Of a DNA stretch of 11,151 bases, positions 6,027-11,151 are shown one piece after another; within the stretch, counting starts at the first letter, position 1; every line of letters begins with the position of its first letter. The DNA is from an uncultured Collinsella sp. (GTDB lineage Bacteria > Actinomycetota > Coriobacteriia > Coriobacteriales > Coriobacteriaceae). A program made the position numbers and the translations under genes. The notes under the pieces are model-generated. The model did not search any database. It had not been told where the DNA came from and saw only the letters and a list, made by a program, of their open reading frames with translations. The stretch covers positions 1 through 11,151 of the forward strand of contig CAKUHM010000030.1 in the NCBI GenBank assembly GCA_934655835.1, written 5' to 3'.

Positions 6027-6064
6027 AGGCACCGCAAAGCGATGGTCTTTGCGGTGCCTCTTTT
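6027..6064 (+). terminator. Rho-independent terminator of the HPr gene
   Basis: A 13-bp perfect stem AGGCACCGCAAAG/CTTTGCGGTGCCT (6027-6039, 6047-6059) with loop CGATGGT is followed by CTTTT. Confidence 0.9.
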
Positions 6065-6111
6065 GTTTCGTATAGGAAACTTTTTCGAAAACTGAATGGG
6101 GACCCTTTCCA

Positions 6112-6165
6112 AAAAGTTAACCACGTGCTAGTTTACTAAAGCGAACATAGACGTGGTTAACTTTT
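6112..6165 (+). promoter_or_regulatory. 15-bp perfect inverted repeat upstream of feoA, candidate metal-regulator operator
   Basis: AAAAGTTAACCACGT (6112-6126) and ACGTGGTTAACTTTT (6151-6165) are exact reverse complements separated by 24 nt, 43 nt before the feoA start. Each arm contains the palindromic core GTTAAC. The 10-mer GTGGTTAACT of the right arm (6153-6162) recurs at 9317-9326 beside the FeoB-associated gene. There is no T-tract and the loop is long, so a terminator is unlikely. I cannot place -35/-10 boxes confidently; the spacer TAGTTTACTAAAG region is a possibility. The Fe-dependent repressor role is inferred from the position. Confidence 0.55.
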
Positions 6166-6208
6166 ACTGCGTCGATGTTGAGGACGAACTGACGTTAGGA
6201 GCTCACTC

Positions 6209-6451
6209 ATGTCTTGCGGACCGCAGATGCCGGCCATGCCGCTTTCGATGGTAAAAGCAGGCGAAACCGTGCGCGTGTCTCGTGTAAAGGGCAACGAGGA
6301 CATGAAGCACCACCTCAAGGACCTCGGCTTTGTCGAGGGTAGCGAGATTCACGTGGTGAGTTCGAGCGGCGCCAACATCATCGTCACGGTGCTGGGCGCT
6401 CGCTTTGGCATCGATTCCAAGGTTGCCATGCACATCATGACCGTCGGTTAG
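6209..6451 (+). CDS. feoA: FeoA-domain protein (first copy)
   Basis: An 80-residue protein with an SH3-like FeoA fold covering about 13-79: VKAGETVRVSRVKGNE, then HLKDLGFVEGSEIHVV (35-50), then NIIVTVLGARFGIDSKVA (56-72). FeoA is a small cytosolic partner needed for FeoB-mediated ferrous-iron uptake. The start ATG at 6209 has AGGAG 7 nt upstream. An internal Met (residue 7 or 10) is possible, since the first 12 residues (SCGPQMPAMPL) are outside the domain and include a Cys. It lies 39 nt ahead of a second, different FeoA gene and upstream of feoB, so feoA-feoA-feoB probably forms one iron-uptake unit. Confidence 0.92.
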   Translation: MSCGPQMPAMPLSMVKAGETVRVSRVKGNEDMKHHLKDLGFVEGSEIHVVSSSGANIIVTVLGARFGIDSKVAMHIMTVG

Positions 6452-6490
6452 TCCGCAGCATTCTGTAAAAACTGAAAGGGGGACAAGCAA

Positions 6491-6712
6491 ATGAAGACGT
6501 TGGGTGACGTTAAGGTGGGCGAGAGCTCTACCATCGTCAAGCTTCACGGTGAGGGCGCGCTGCGCCGCCACCTCATGGACCTGGGGCTCATCAAGGGCAC
6601 TTCGTTCAAGGTCGTAAAGGTTGCACCGCTCGGTGATCCGGTCGAGATCAACGTGCGCGGCTACGAGCTTTCCATCCGCAAGGAGGAGGCCGCCGTCGTC
6701 GAGGTCCAGTAA
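6491..6712 (+). CDS. feoA: FeoA-domain protein (second copy)
   Basis: A 73-residue FeoA-domain protein with the more canonical sequence of the two: LGDVKVGESSTIVKLHGEG (4-22), then HLMDLGLIKGTSFKVVKVAP (27-46), then GDPVEINVRGYELSIRKEEA (48-67). The GDPVE..VRGYELSIRKEEA block is typical of FeoAs beside FeoB in Firmicutes and Actinobacteria. It starts at ATG 6491 after an AAAGGGGGA ribosome site about 8 nt upstream. It differs clearly from the first copy (about one third identical by eye), so it is an old paralogue rather than a recent duplication. It is 125 nt from feoB, a gap that holds another inverted repeat. Confidence 0.94.
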   Translation: MKTLGDVKVGESSTIVKLHGEGALRRHLMDLGLIKGTSFKVVKVAPLGDPVEINVRGYELSIRKEEAAVVEVQ

Positions 6713-6742
6713 AAGGGCCCGCGGCGCACATTTCTGCAGATA

Positions 6743-6762
6743 AAGTTAGGTTTTTCTAACTT
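6743..6762 (+). promoter_or_regulatory. Inverted repeat AAGTTAG-N6-CTAACTT ahead of feoB
   Basis: The 7-bp arms 6743-6749 and 6756-6762 flank GTTTTT, 76 nt before feoB. The half-site shares AAGTTA with the feoA inverted repeat, and GTTAG/CTAAC resembles the inner half-sites of DtxR/IdeR iron boxes, though here they are 6 nt apart rather than 1. It may be an operator for an internal feoB promoter. The short stem and single T-run inside the loop argue against a terminator. Confidence 0.4.
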
Positions 6763-6791
6763 AACGCAGCATCTTTGAAGCACACTATCCA

Positions 6792-6817
6792 GCCCGTGCG
6801 GAGAAAGCAGCGCGGGC
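6792..6817 (+). other. feoB leader hairpin
   Basis: GCCCGTGC (6792-6799) pairs with GCGCGGGC (6810-6817) over 8 bp with one U-G wobble and a 10-nt loop, 20 nt before the feoB start. No T-tract follows; the ribosome site (AAGGAAGAAGGA, 6822-6833) is just downstream and unpaired. It could stabilise the mRNA end or mark processing between feoA and feoB; its role is not known. Confidence 0.4.
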
Positions 6818-6837
6818 ACACAAGGAAGAAGGATTGA

Positions 6838-9165
6838 ATGGCGGATTCTCAGATCCATGTCGCGCTGGCGGGTAACCCCAACTGCGGCAAGACCACGCTT
6901 TTCAACCTGATCACCGGCGCCAACGGCTATGTTGGCAACTGGCCCGGTGTCACGGTTGAGAAAAAGGAGGCCAAGCTCCTGAGTGACAAGAGCGTCACGA
7001 TTACGGACCTCCCCGGCATCTACTCGCTTTCCCCCTACAGCCCCGAGGAACAGTGCTCGCGCGACTACCTCATGAGCGGCGAGCCCGATGTCGTCGTTCA
7101 GGTGGTCGATGCCACCAACTTGGAGCGCAACCTGTACCTGGCACTTCAGGTCATCGAGACCGGCCTGCCCGTGGTCGTTGCCCTCAACATGGCCGACCTG
7201 GTCGAGAAGAACGGCGACAAGATCGACACCGACAAGCTTTCCAAGAAGCTCGGTTGTCCGGTCATGATGATCTCGGCTCTTAAGAACAAGGGCATCAAGG
7301 AGCTCTTCGAGCAGGTCAAGAAGTCCGCTGCTTCCAAGGGCCAGGTGCCGGAGCATAAGTTCGATTCCTCCATCGAGGACGTTCTGGACCACATCGAGAA
7401 CAACCTGCCGGCGAGCGTTCCCGCCAACAAGCGTCGCTACTACGCCGTCAAACTGTTCGAGCGCGATGCGGACGCCTGTAAGCTCATCAACCTCACCAAG
7501 GAGAAGGCCGCTCGCGTGGAGCAGCTGGTCGCCCAGTGCGAGCAGGACTGCGACGATGATGCCGAGTCCATCATCACCGGTGAGCGCTATGGCGTGATTG
7601 CCCACATCATCGATGAGTGCCTCACCAAGGCTCCGGCCAAGATGAGCACTTCCGAGAAGATCGACCGCGTGGTTACCAACCGTATCCTGGGCCTGCCGAT
7701 CTTTGTGGTCATCATGTTCTGCGTGTATTACATCGCCGTTTCTACCTTGGGCGGTACGGTGACCGACTTCACCAACGACCAGCTCTTCGGTACCGACGGC
7801 TGGTATGTGCTCGGTCAGGGTCGCGACGCCTATGACGCAGCTGTTGAGGCTGCGGGCGACAATGCCGACTCGGTCGACCCGGCACAGTACGGCCCCTATG
7901 TCCCGGGTATCACTACCGTGGTGCACGACGCCCTCGTGGCGGGCGGCACCGAGGACGGTGGCCTGGTCGATTCGCTGGTCTGCGACGGCATCGTCGGCGG
8001 CCTGGGTGCCATCTTCGGCTTTGTGCCGCAGATGTTCCTGCTCTTTGTGATGCTGTCTTTCCTGGAGGACTGCGGCTACATGGCCCGCGTCGCCTTTATC
8101 ATGGACCGCGTGTTCCGCCGCTTTGGCCTGTCCGGTAAGTCCTTTATCCCCATGCTCGTGTCCTCGGGCTGCGGCGTCCCCGGCGTCATGGCTACCAAGA
8201 CCATCGAGAACGAGAAGGACCGCCGCATGACGGTCATGACCACCACGTTCATCCCCTGTGGCGCTAAGCTGCCGATCATCGCCCTGCTTATGGGTTCCAT
8301 CATCGGCGACTCTTCCACCACCGCTGCGTGGATCAGCCCGCTCTTCTACTTCCTGGGCGTCTTTGCCGTCATCGGTTCGGGCCTGATGCTCAAGAAGACC
8401 AAACTCTTCGCCGGCCGTCCCACGCCGTTTGTCATGGAGCTGCCTGCCTACCACTTCCCGGCGATCCGTTCTTGGGCGCTGCATGTGTGGGAGCGCTGCT
8501 GGGCCTTTATCAAGAAGGCCGGCACGGTTATCTTCGCCTCCACCGTCGTGGTGTGGTTCCTGTCCAACTTCGGTAGCTACAATGGCGCCTTCGGCTTCCT
8601 GCCTGCCATGGACGGTATCCCCGAGGAGTTCATGGACTACTCCGTGCTCGCCATGCTCGGCAACCTGGTCGCTTGGATCTTCGCGCCGCTCGGCTTTAGC
8701 ACCTGGCAGGCAACCGCGCTGACCGTCTCGGGCCTCGTTGCCAAGGAGAACGTCGTCGCTACCGCCGGCTCGCTGCTGTCCGTTGCCGACGCTGCCGAGA
8801 CCGACCCGAGCCTGTGGACCGCGTTCGCCGGCATGTTCCCGACTATGGGCGCCTGCGTTGCCTTCGGCGCTTTCAACCTGCTGTGCGCCCCGTGCTTTGC
8901 CGCCATGGGCACCATCCGCAACCAGATGGACTCCGGCAAGTGGACTGCGATTGCCATCGGCTACGAGTGCGCCTTTGCCTGGGTAATCGGCCTGTTTATC
9001 AACCAGTTCTACAACCTGCTGGTCCTTGGGCAGTTTGGTATCTGGACGGTTGTGGCCATCGTGCTGCTGGTTGCGATGCTCTTCCAGATCTTCCGTCCCA
9101 TGCCTAAGCATGTATGGACCGACGAGGACGAGACCAACACTGCTTCCGCCGCAGTTTCCGCTTAA
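6838..9165 (+). CDS. feoB: FeoB ferrous-iron transporter
   Basis: 775 residues, inner-membrane Fe(II) importer with an N-terminal cytosolic G domain. G1 GNPNCGKT (12-19), G2 region GNWPGVTVE (33-41, Thr39), G3 DLPG (57-60), G4 NMAD (117-120) and G5 SAL (146-148) are all intact. A helical linker/GDI region follows (about 165-275). Membrane segments begin at about 283. Gate 1 has SGKSFIPML and SSGCGVPGVMATKT (432-455, Cys445) and FIPCGAKLPI (471-480, Cys474). Gate 2 has GLVAKENVV (632-640) and NLLCAPCFAAMGTIRNQ (680-696, Cys683, Cys686). The loop after the first membrane helix (about 305-385) is some 35 residues longer than in E. coli FeoB by eye, with an acidic stretch near 329-350. The start ATG at 6838 has AAGGA-type signals 5-12 nt upstream. 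It is downstream of two feoA genes; no feoC is seen. Confidence 0.98.
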   Translation: MADSQIHVALAGNPNCGKTTLFNLITGANGYVGNWPGVTVEKKEAKLLSDKSVTITDLPGIYSLSPYSPEEQCSRDYLMSGEPDVVVQVVDATNLERNLYLALQVIETGLPVVVALNMADLVEKNGDKIDTDKLSKKLGCPVMMISALKNKGIKELFEQVKKSAASKGQVPEHKFDSSIEDVLDHIENNLPASVPANKRRYYAVKLFERDADACKLINLTKEKAARVEQLVAQCEQDCDDDAESIITGERYGVIAHIIDECLTKAPAKMSTSEKIDRVVTNRILGLPIFVVIMFCVYYIAVSTLGGTVTDFTNDQLFGTDGWYVLGQGRDAYDAAVEAAGDNADSVDPAQYGPYVPGITTVVHDALVAGGTEDGGLVDSLVCDGIVGGLGAIFGFVPQMFLLFVMLSFLEDCGYMARVAFIMDRVFRRFGLSGKSFIPMLVSSGCGVPGVMATKTIENEKDRRMTVMTTTFIPCGAKLPIIALLMGSIIGDSSTTAAWISPLFYFLGVFAVIGSGLMLKKTKLFAGRPTPFVMELPAYHFPAIRSWALHVWERCWAFIKKAGTVIFASTVVVWFLSNFGSYNGAFGFLPAMDGIPEEFMDYSVLAMLGNLVAWIFAPLGFSTWQATALTVSGLVAKENVVATAGSLLSVADAAETDPSLWTAFAGMFPTMGACVAFGAFNLLCAPCFAAMGTIRNQMDSGKWTAIAIGYECAFAWVIGLFINQFYNLLVLGQFGIWTVVAIVLLVAMLFQIFRPMPKHVWTDEDETNTASAAVSA

Positions 9166-9194
9166 TTCCGAATAAGGATTAGCCCCTTTCCACG

Positions 9195-9227
9195 AGCCCG
9201 GGTGTCCCAGCGACACTCGGGCTTTTT
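9195..9227 (+). terminator. Rho-independent terminator of the feo operon
   Basis: AGCCCGGGTGTC (9195-9206) pairs with GACACTCGGGCT (9212-9223) over 12 bp with one G-U, loop CCAGC, followed by a T-run to 9227. It lies 29 nt after the feoB stop. Confidence 0.93.
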
Positions 9228-9283
9228 GGTGGGGGAGATGTGGCGTTTCCGCAGATAAAACCGACCAAAATAAACCTGTCCCT

Positions 9284-9326
9284 TTTTGATATGTGGAGAA
9301 TGGGGTAAAGTAAGCGGTGGTTAACT
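9284..9326 (+). promoter_or_regulatory. Promoter and candidate operator of the FeoB-associated small gene
   Basis: A -35-like TTTTGA (9284-9289) and -10-like TAAAGT (9306-9311) are 16 nt apart. GTGGTTAACT (9317-9326) overlaps the expected transcription start and is identical to 10 nt of the feoA inverted repeat. Any one 10-mer is expected about 0.02 times by chance in 11 kb on both strands, so the match is suggestive of shared metal regulation after the operon terminator. The promoter itself is weak by eye. Confidence 0.45.
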
Positions 9327-9340
9327 AGAGGAGGCTTGCT

Positions 9341-9541
9341 ATGGCACCTATCGATATTGTTGTACTGGCTGTTATCGGTATTGCGTTTGTCGCCGTGTGC
9401 GTGCGCATCTACCGCAAGGGCACCTGCGCCGACTGCGCTCAAGGTGGCGTTTGCACGGGACATTGCTCCAACAAAAAGACCTGCGCCGCACTTAAGGGCG
9501 TAGACAAAATCGCCGAAGACTTGGGCCGCGGTATCAAATAA
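9341..9541 (+). CDS. Small Cys-rich membrane protein of the FeoB-associated type
   Basis: A 66-residue protein: one N-terminal membrane helix (about 5-22, IDIVVLAVIGIAFVAVCV), basic RIYRKG at 22-27, then five Cys in 20 residues (C29, C32, C38, C42, C48) with C20 in the helix. This layout, a short helix then Gly/Cys-rich tail directly downstream of feoB, matches the FeoB-associated Cys-rich membrane protein family. Its function is not established; it is plausibly an iron-handling or FeoB accessory role at the inner face of the membrane. The positive charges after the helix suggest a cytosolic tail. Start ATG 9341 follows GAGGAGG by about 7 nt. It has its own promoter and terminator rather than reading through from feoB. 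Confidence 0.85.
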   Translation: MAPIDIVVLAVIGIAFVAVCVRIYRKGTCADCAQGGVCTGHCSNKKTCAALKGVDKIAEDLGRGIK

Positions 9542-9557
9542 AGATCCAGGCATTCAG

Positions 9558-9590
9558 GCGCCCTGCGAGCATCCGTTCGCGGGGCGCTTT
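9558..9590 (+). terminator. Probable terminator of the small Cys-rich gene
   Basis: An 11-bp stem, 9558-9568 with 9577-9587 (one U-G pair), 8-nt loop, followed by only three T. The stem is strong but the T-tract poor. Confidence 0.6.
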
Positions 9591-9633
9591 GCACATTTGG
9601 CGGCGAGCGCGGCGAGTTGAAGAGTGATTTTGG

Positions 9634-9645
9634 GGTATCGTTACC
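9634..9645. promoter_or_regulatory. Possible CG-centred operator upstream of the LacI-type gene
   Basis: GGTATCGTTACC is a 12-bp palindrome with one mismatched pair and a central CG, the usual centre of LacI-family operators, 41 nt before the regulator's start codon. It could be its own operator. Twelve-bp near-palindromes are common by chance, so this is a weak call. No clear -35/-10 pair was found between 9600 and 9680. Confidence 0.3.
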
Positions 9646-9686
9646 TGTACTGTTAATTGGCAACTTATCTATAACGGAGTAACCCC

Positions 9687-10766
9687 ATGAGCGCTCGCGT
9701 AACCATGAAGGACATAGCCGCCGAGCTTGGCGTTTCCATCAATACCGTGCACAAGGCCCTGACGGGTAAGGCTGGCGTGAGCGAATCCGTGCGCTCCAAG
9801 GTGAATGCCAAGGCCGAGGCCATGGGCTACCATCGCAACACAAGTGCCTCGAGCCTGCGCCGCAAGGATATCAACCTGGTGTTTTGCCTGCCCCGCGCAT
9901 CGCGCGAGGGAGCGTACTTTTTCCGTTACCTGTGGGAAGGCTGCAACCGCTTTGAGCAGGAGGTCATCGACCGGGGTATTACGGTTGAGCGCGTTGAATT
10001 TGGCGTGGGCGGCTACGCCGATGCGCTCGAGCAGATTGATGAGCGCCTGCAGGTAGGGGAGAAAATCGACGGTCTGCTTGCCTATGTTCCGGGCGATGAC
10101 CGCGCGACCGAGCTTTTGAGGCAGATTGCCGAGGCGGGCGTGGCGATCGAGCTCGTCGACGGCGATCGCCCGCACCTCGATCGCCTGGGTGCCAGTTTGG
10201 CGGACTATTCCACGGCAGGCAGTCTTATGGCAGAGCAGGCGGCTAACCTGGTCCACGCTTCTGGGGCTGACGCCCGCGTGCTCCTGTTGGCGGGCGACCC
10301 TTATACCGACTCGCATTATCTGACCGCCCGCGCCTTTCATAATTACCTGCGCGAACACGATATTCCATGGCAAGTTGAGGACCTTGCCGGCGCCCATGCG
10401 CAAGTCAAACAGCTCGAGCGGGAGCTTGAGCAGCGCTTGAGTGCGCCGGATGCTCCCGAGCTCATCTGTAGCGTTTTTGCCGTTGGTTCCGAAGTGGTTG
10501 CTGACGCGCTTGTTTCGAGCGGCAAGGCCGGCAAGGTCATGGTGATCGGCAACGACCTGTTCCCCGAGAGCGCCCTGGCCTTACGCCGCGGCATTTTTAC
10601 CAATATCGTCTATAAGGACCCGGTGAGCTTGGCCTACCGTGGTGCCAAGACCTTGGGCGAGTATCTGCTGTGGGGTAAAACTCCGGCGGAGCCCGTGCAG
10701 AAGGGTGCTGTGGAGATGGTGTTTGCCAGCAACGTCGACCGCTACTGCGAGCTTGCGGGAATTTAG
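9687..10766 (+). CDS. LacI-family transcriptional regulator with sugar-binding-like domain
   Basis: A 359-residue protein. The N-terminal LacI helix-turn-helix covers 6-26 (TMKDIAAELGVSINTVHKAL), followed by GKAGVSESVRSKV and MGYHRNTSASSLRRK, the third helix and hinge region (about 28-60). The recognition helix reads NTVHKAL rather than the common TVSRVL, which may alter operator choice. Residues 61-355 form a periplasmic-binding-protein-like effector domain (INLVFCLPR, YLWEGCNRFEQEV, KIDGLLAYVPGDD, VMVIGNDLFPES, VYKDPVSLAYRGAKTL), closest in style to sugar-binding members; I cannot name the ligand. The start ATG at 9687 has GGAG 8 nt upstream. No transporter or hydrolase gene is adjacent in the window, so its target is unknown; a gene beyond the right edge is possible. 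Confidence 0.92.
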   Translation: MSARVTMKDIAAELGVSINTVHKALTGKAGVSESVRSKVNAKAEAMGYHRNTSASSLRRKDINLVFCLPRASREGAYFFRYLWEGCNRFEQEVIDRGITVERVEFGVGGYADALEQIDERLQVGEKIDGLLAYVPGDDRATELLRQIAEAGVAIELVDGDRPHLDRLGASLADYSTAGSLMAEQAANLVHASGADARVLLLAGDPYTDSHYLTARAFHNYLREHDIPWQVEDLAGAHAQVKQLERELEQRLSAPDAPELICSVFAVGSEVVADALVSSGKAGKVMVIGNDLFPESALALRRGIFTNIVYKDPVSLAYRGAKTLGEYLLWGKTPAEPVQKGAVEMVFASNVDRYCELAGI

Positions 10767-10791
10767 CCGTTTAGTCAGGTACCCCCTCTTG

Positions 10792-10990
10792 CGACGTGCA
10801 TTTTTTGGAGTATTCAGCAATGGCGTGTCCCGAAAGAGGCTAGGACGACTGTTTTAAGTGCCCCCGATGGCGTAATTCGCCATCGGGGGCACTTATTTAT
10901 GCCGATTGGGCGCAATATGAGCATCAGATAGGGCTTCGAAGACGGTGCGCGGTGCGCTCCGATGCTGAATACTCCCAAAAATGCACGGCG
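10792..10990. mobile_element. 199-bp element with 32-bp inverted arms around a central hairpin
   Basis: Bases 10792-10823 match the reverse complement of 10959-10990 at 28 of 32 positions, the core being GTGCATTTTTTGGAGTATTC in the left arm. Near the centre is an 18-bp hairpin (10855-10895). No coding frame of credible length has a ribosome site; the open frames crossing the arms just translate the repeat twice (RRAFFGVFS and RRAFLGVFS). It lies 26 nt after the lacI stop. It looks like a small non-autonomous repeat. It shares CAAAAAATGC and a GAGTAyT...GCAAyGG pattern with the 5401-5630 element, hinting at a related family. Confidence 0.5.
10855..10898 (+). terminator. Long perfect hairpin, probable lacI terminator within the repeat element
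   Basis: An 18-bp perfect stem, 10855-10872 with 10878-10895, core AAGTGCCCCCGATGGCG, loop TAATT, followed by TTTATTTAT-like bases (10896 onward). The T-tract is interrupted but the stem is the strongest in the window. Confidence 0.75.
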
Positions 10991-11078
10991 GAACATGACC
11001 CACCTGGCCAAAGCGCTCAAGTTCGGTATTCGGGGACGCCTGCCAATTCGCAATACATACAAGTCACGGCTCCAGTAA

Positions 11079-11135
11079 CCGTTGAACGGGCAAAATCGAC
11101 CGTTCACCCCATGGTGGTTAGGTGAACGTTCACCT
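11079..11135. promoter_or_regulatory. Cluster of GTTCAC/GTGAAC palindromic sites at the right edge
   Basis: CCGTTGAACGG (11079-11089), ACCGTTCACC (11099-11108) and the perfect 16-bp palindrome AGGTGAACGTTCACCT (11120-11135) lie within 57 bp at roughly regular spacing of about 20 nt. They share GTTSAMC half-sites. This looks like a multi-site operator for a gene starting right of the window. The rest of the 385-bp tail (10767-10791, 10991-11078, 11136-11151) shows nothing I can identify. Confidence 0.4.
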
Positions 11136-11151
11136 TTTAAGTCGCAATGAA

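Noticed and set aside
6661..9216. 851-residue open frame on the minus strand opposite feoB
   Set aside because: Antisense shadow of a complete FeoB, low-complexity His/Gly/Asp-rich and without a ribosome site.
10814..11107. 97-residue minus-strand frame across the right-hand repeat
   Set aside because: It starts at GTG without a ribosome site, reads through the perfect hairpin and both repeat arms, and looks like translation of a repeat element.

Overview
The window looks like chromosomal DNA of a high-GC, gut-type Coriobacteriia (Collinsella-like) organism. I infer this from strongly GC-biased third codon positions in the core genes, the gene set, and intergenic GGGACAGTCCCC-type palindromes that I associate with that group. 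No database search was possible, so the taxonomy is a moderate-confidence inference. I see no tRNA, rRNA, CRISPR array, prophage or transposase gene. About 80% of the window is ordinary housekeeping or metabolism; most of the unusual material is between the genes and in a few diagnostic residues.

Left third (1-3274), read on the minus strand: serB (phosphoserine phosphatase), then larB, larC and a TetR-family regulator. larB, larC and tetR are tightly packed (10 nt and 2 nt gaps) and follow a promoter-like sequence whose -35 lies in an 11-bp-arm inverted repeat. LarB and LarC belong to nickel-pincer nucleotide (NPN) cofactor synthesis. This LarC stops where LarC1 normally ends, so it lacks the LarC2 domain, and it carries a very dense His-rich insert. 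No larA or larE is present here.

Middle (3531-6064), plus strand: aspS (aspartyl-tRNA synthetase with a His at the position typical of non-discriminating enzymes) and its strong terminator. Next comes a 230-bp AT-rich palindromic element with 36-bp terminal inverted repeats (MITE-like). It is followed by a monocistronic HPr-family gene whose regulatory Ser46 position is Asp, and another strong terminator.

Iron block (6112-9590), plus strand: a 15-bp perfect inverted repeat, two different small FeoA-domain genes, a second inverted repeat, a 775-residue FeoB ferrous-iron transporter and its terminator. A separately promoted 66-residue Cys-rich membrane protein of the FeoB-associated type follows. 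The 10-mer GTGGTTAACT occurs both in the feoA inverted repeat and at the predicted transcription start of the Cys-rich gene. This suggests one metal-responsive regulator controls both.

Right end (9634-11151): a LacI-family regulator behind a possible CG-centred operator. Then comes a second palindromic element (32-bp inverted arms, 199 bp) that contains an 18-bp hairpin able to terminate lacI, and finally a cluster of GTTCAC/GTGAAC half-sites that probably controls a gene starting beyond the window.
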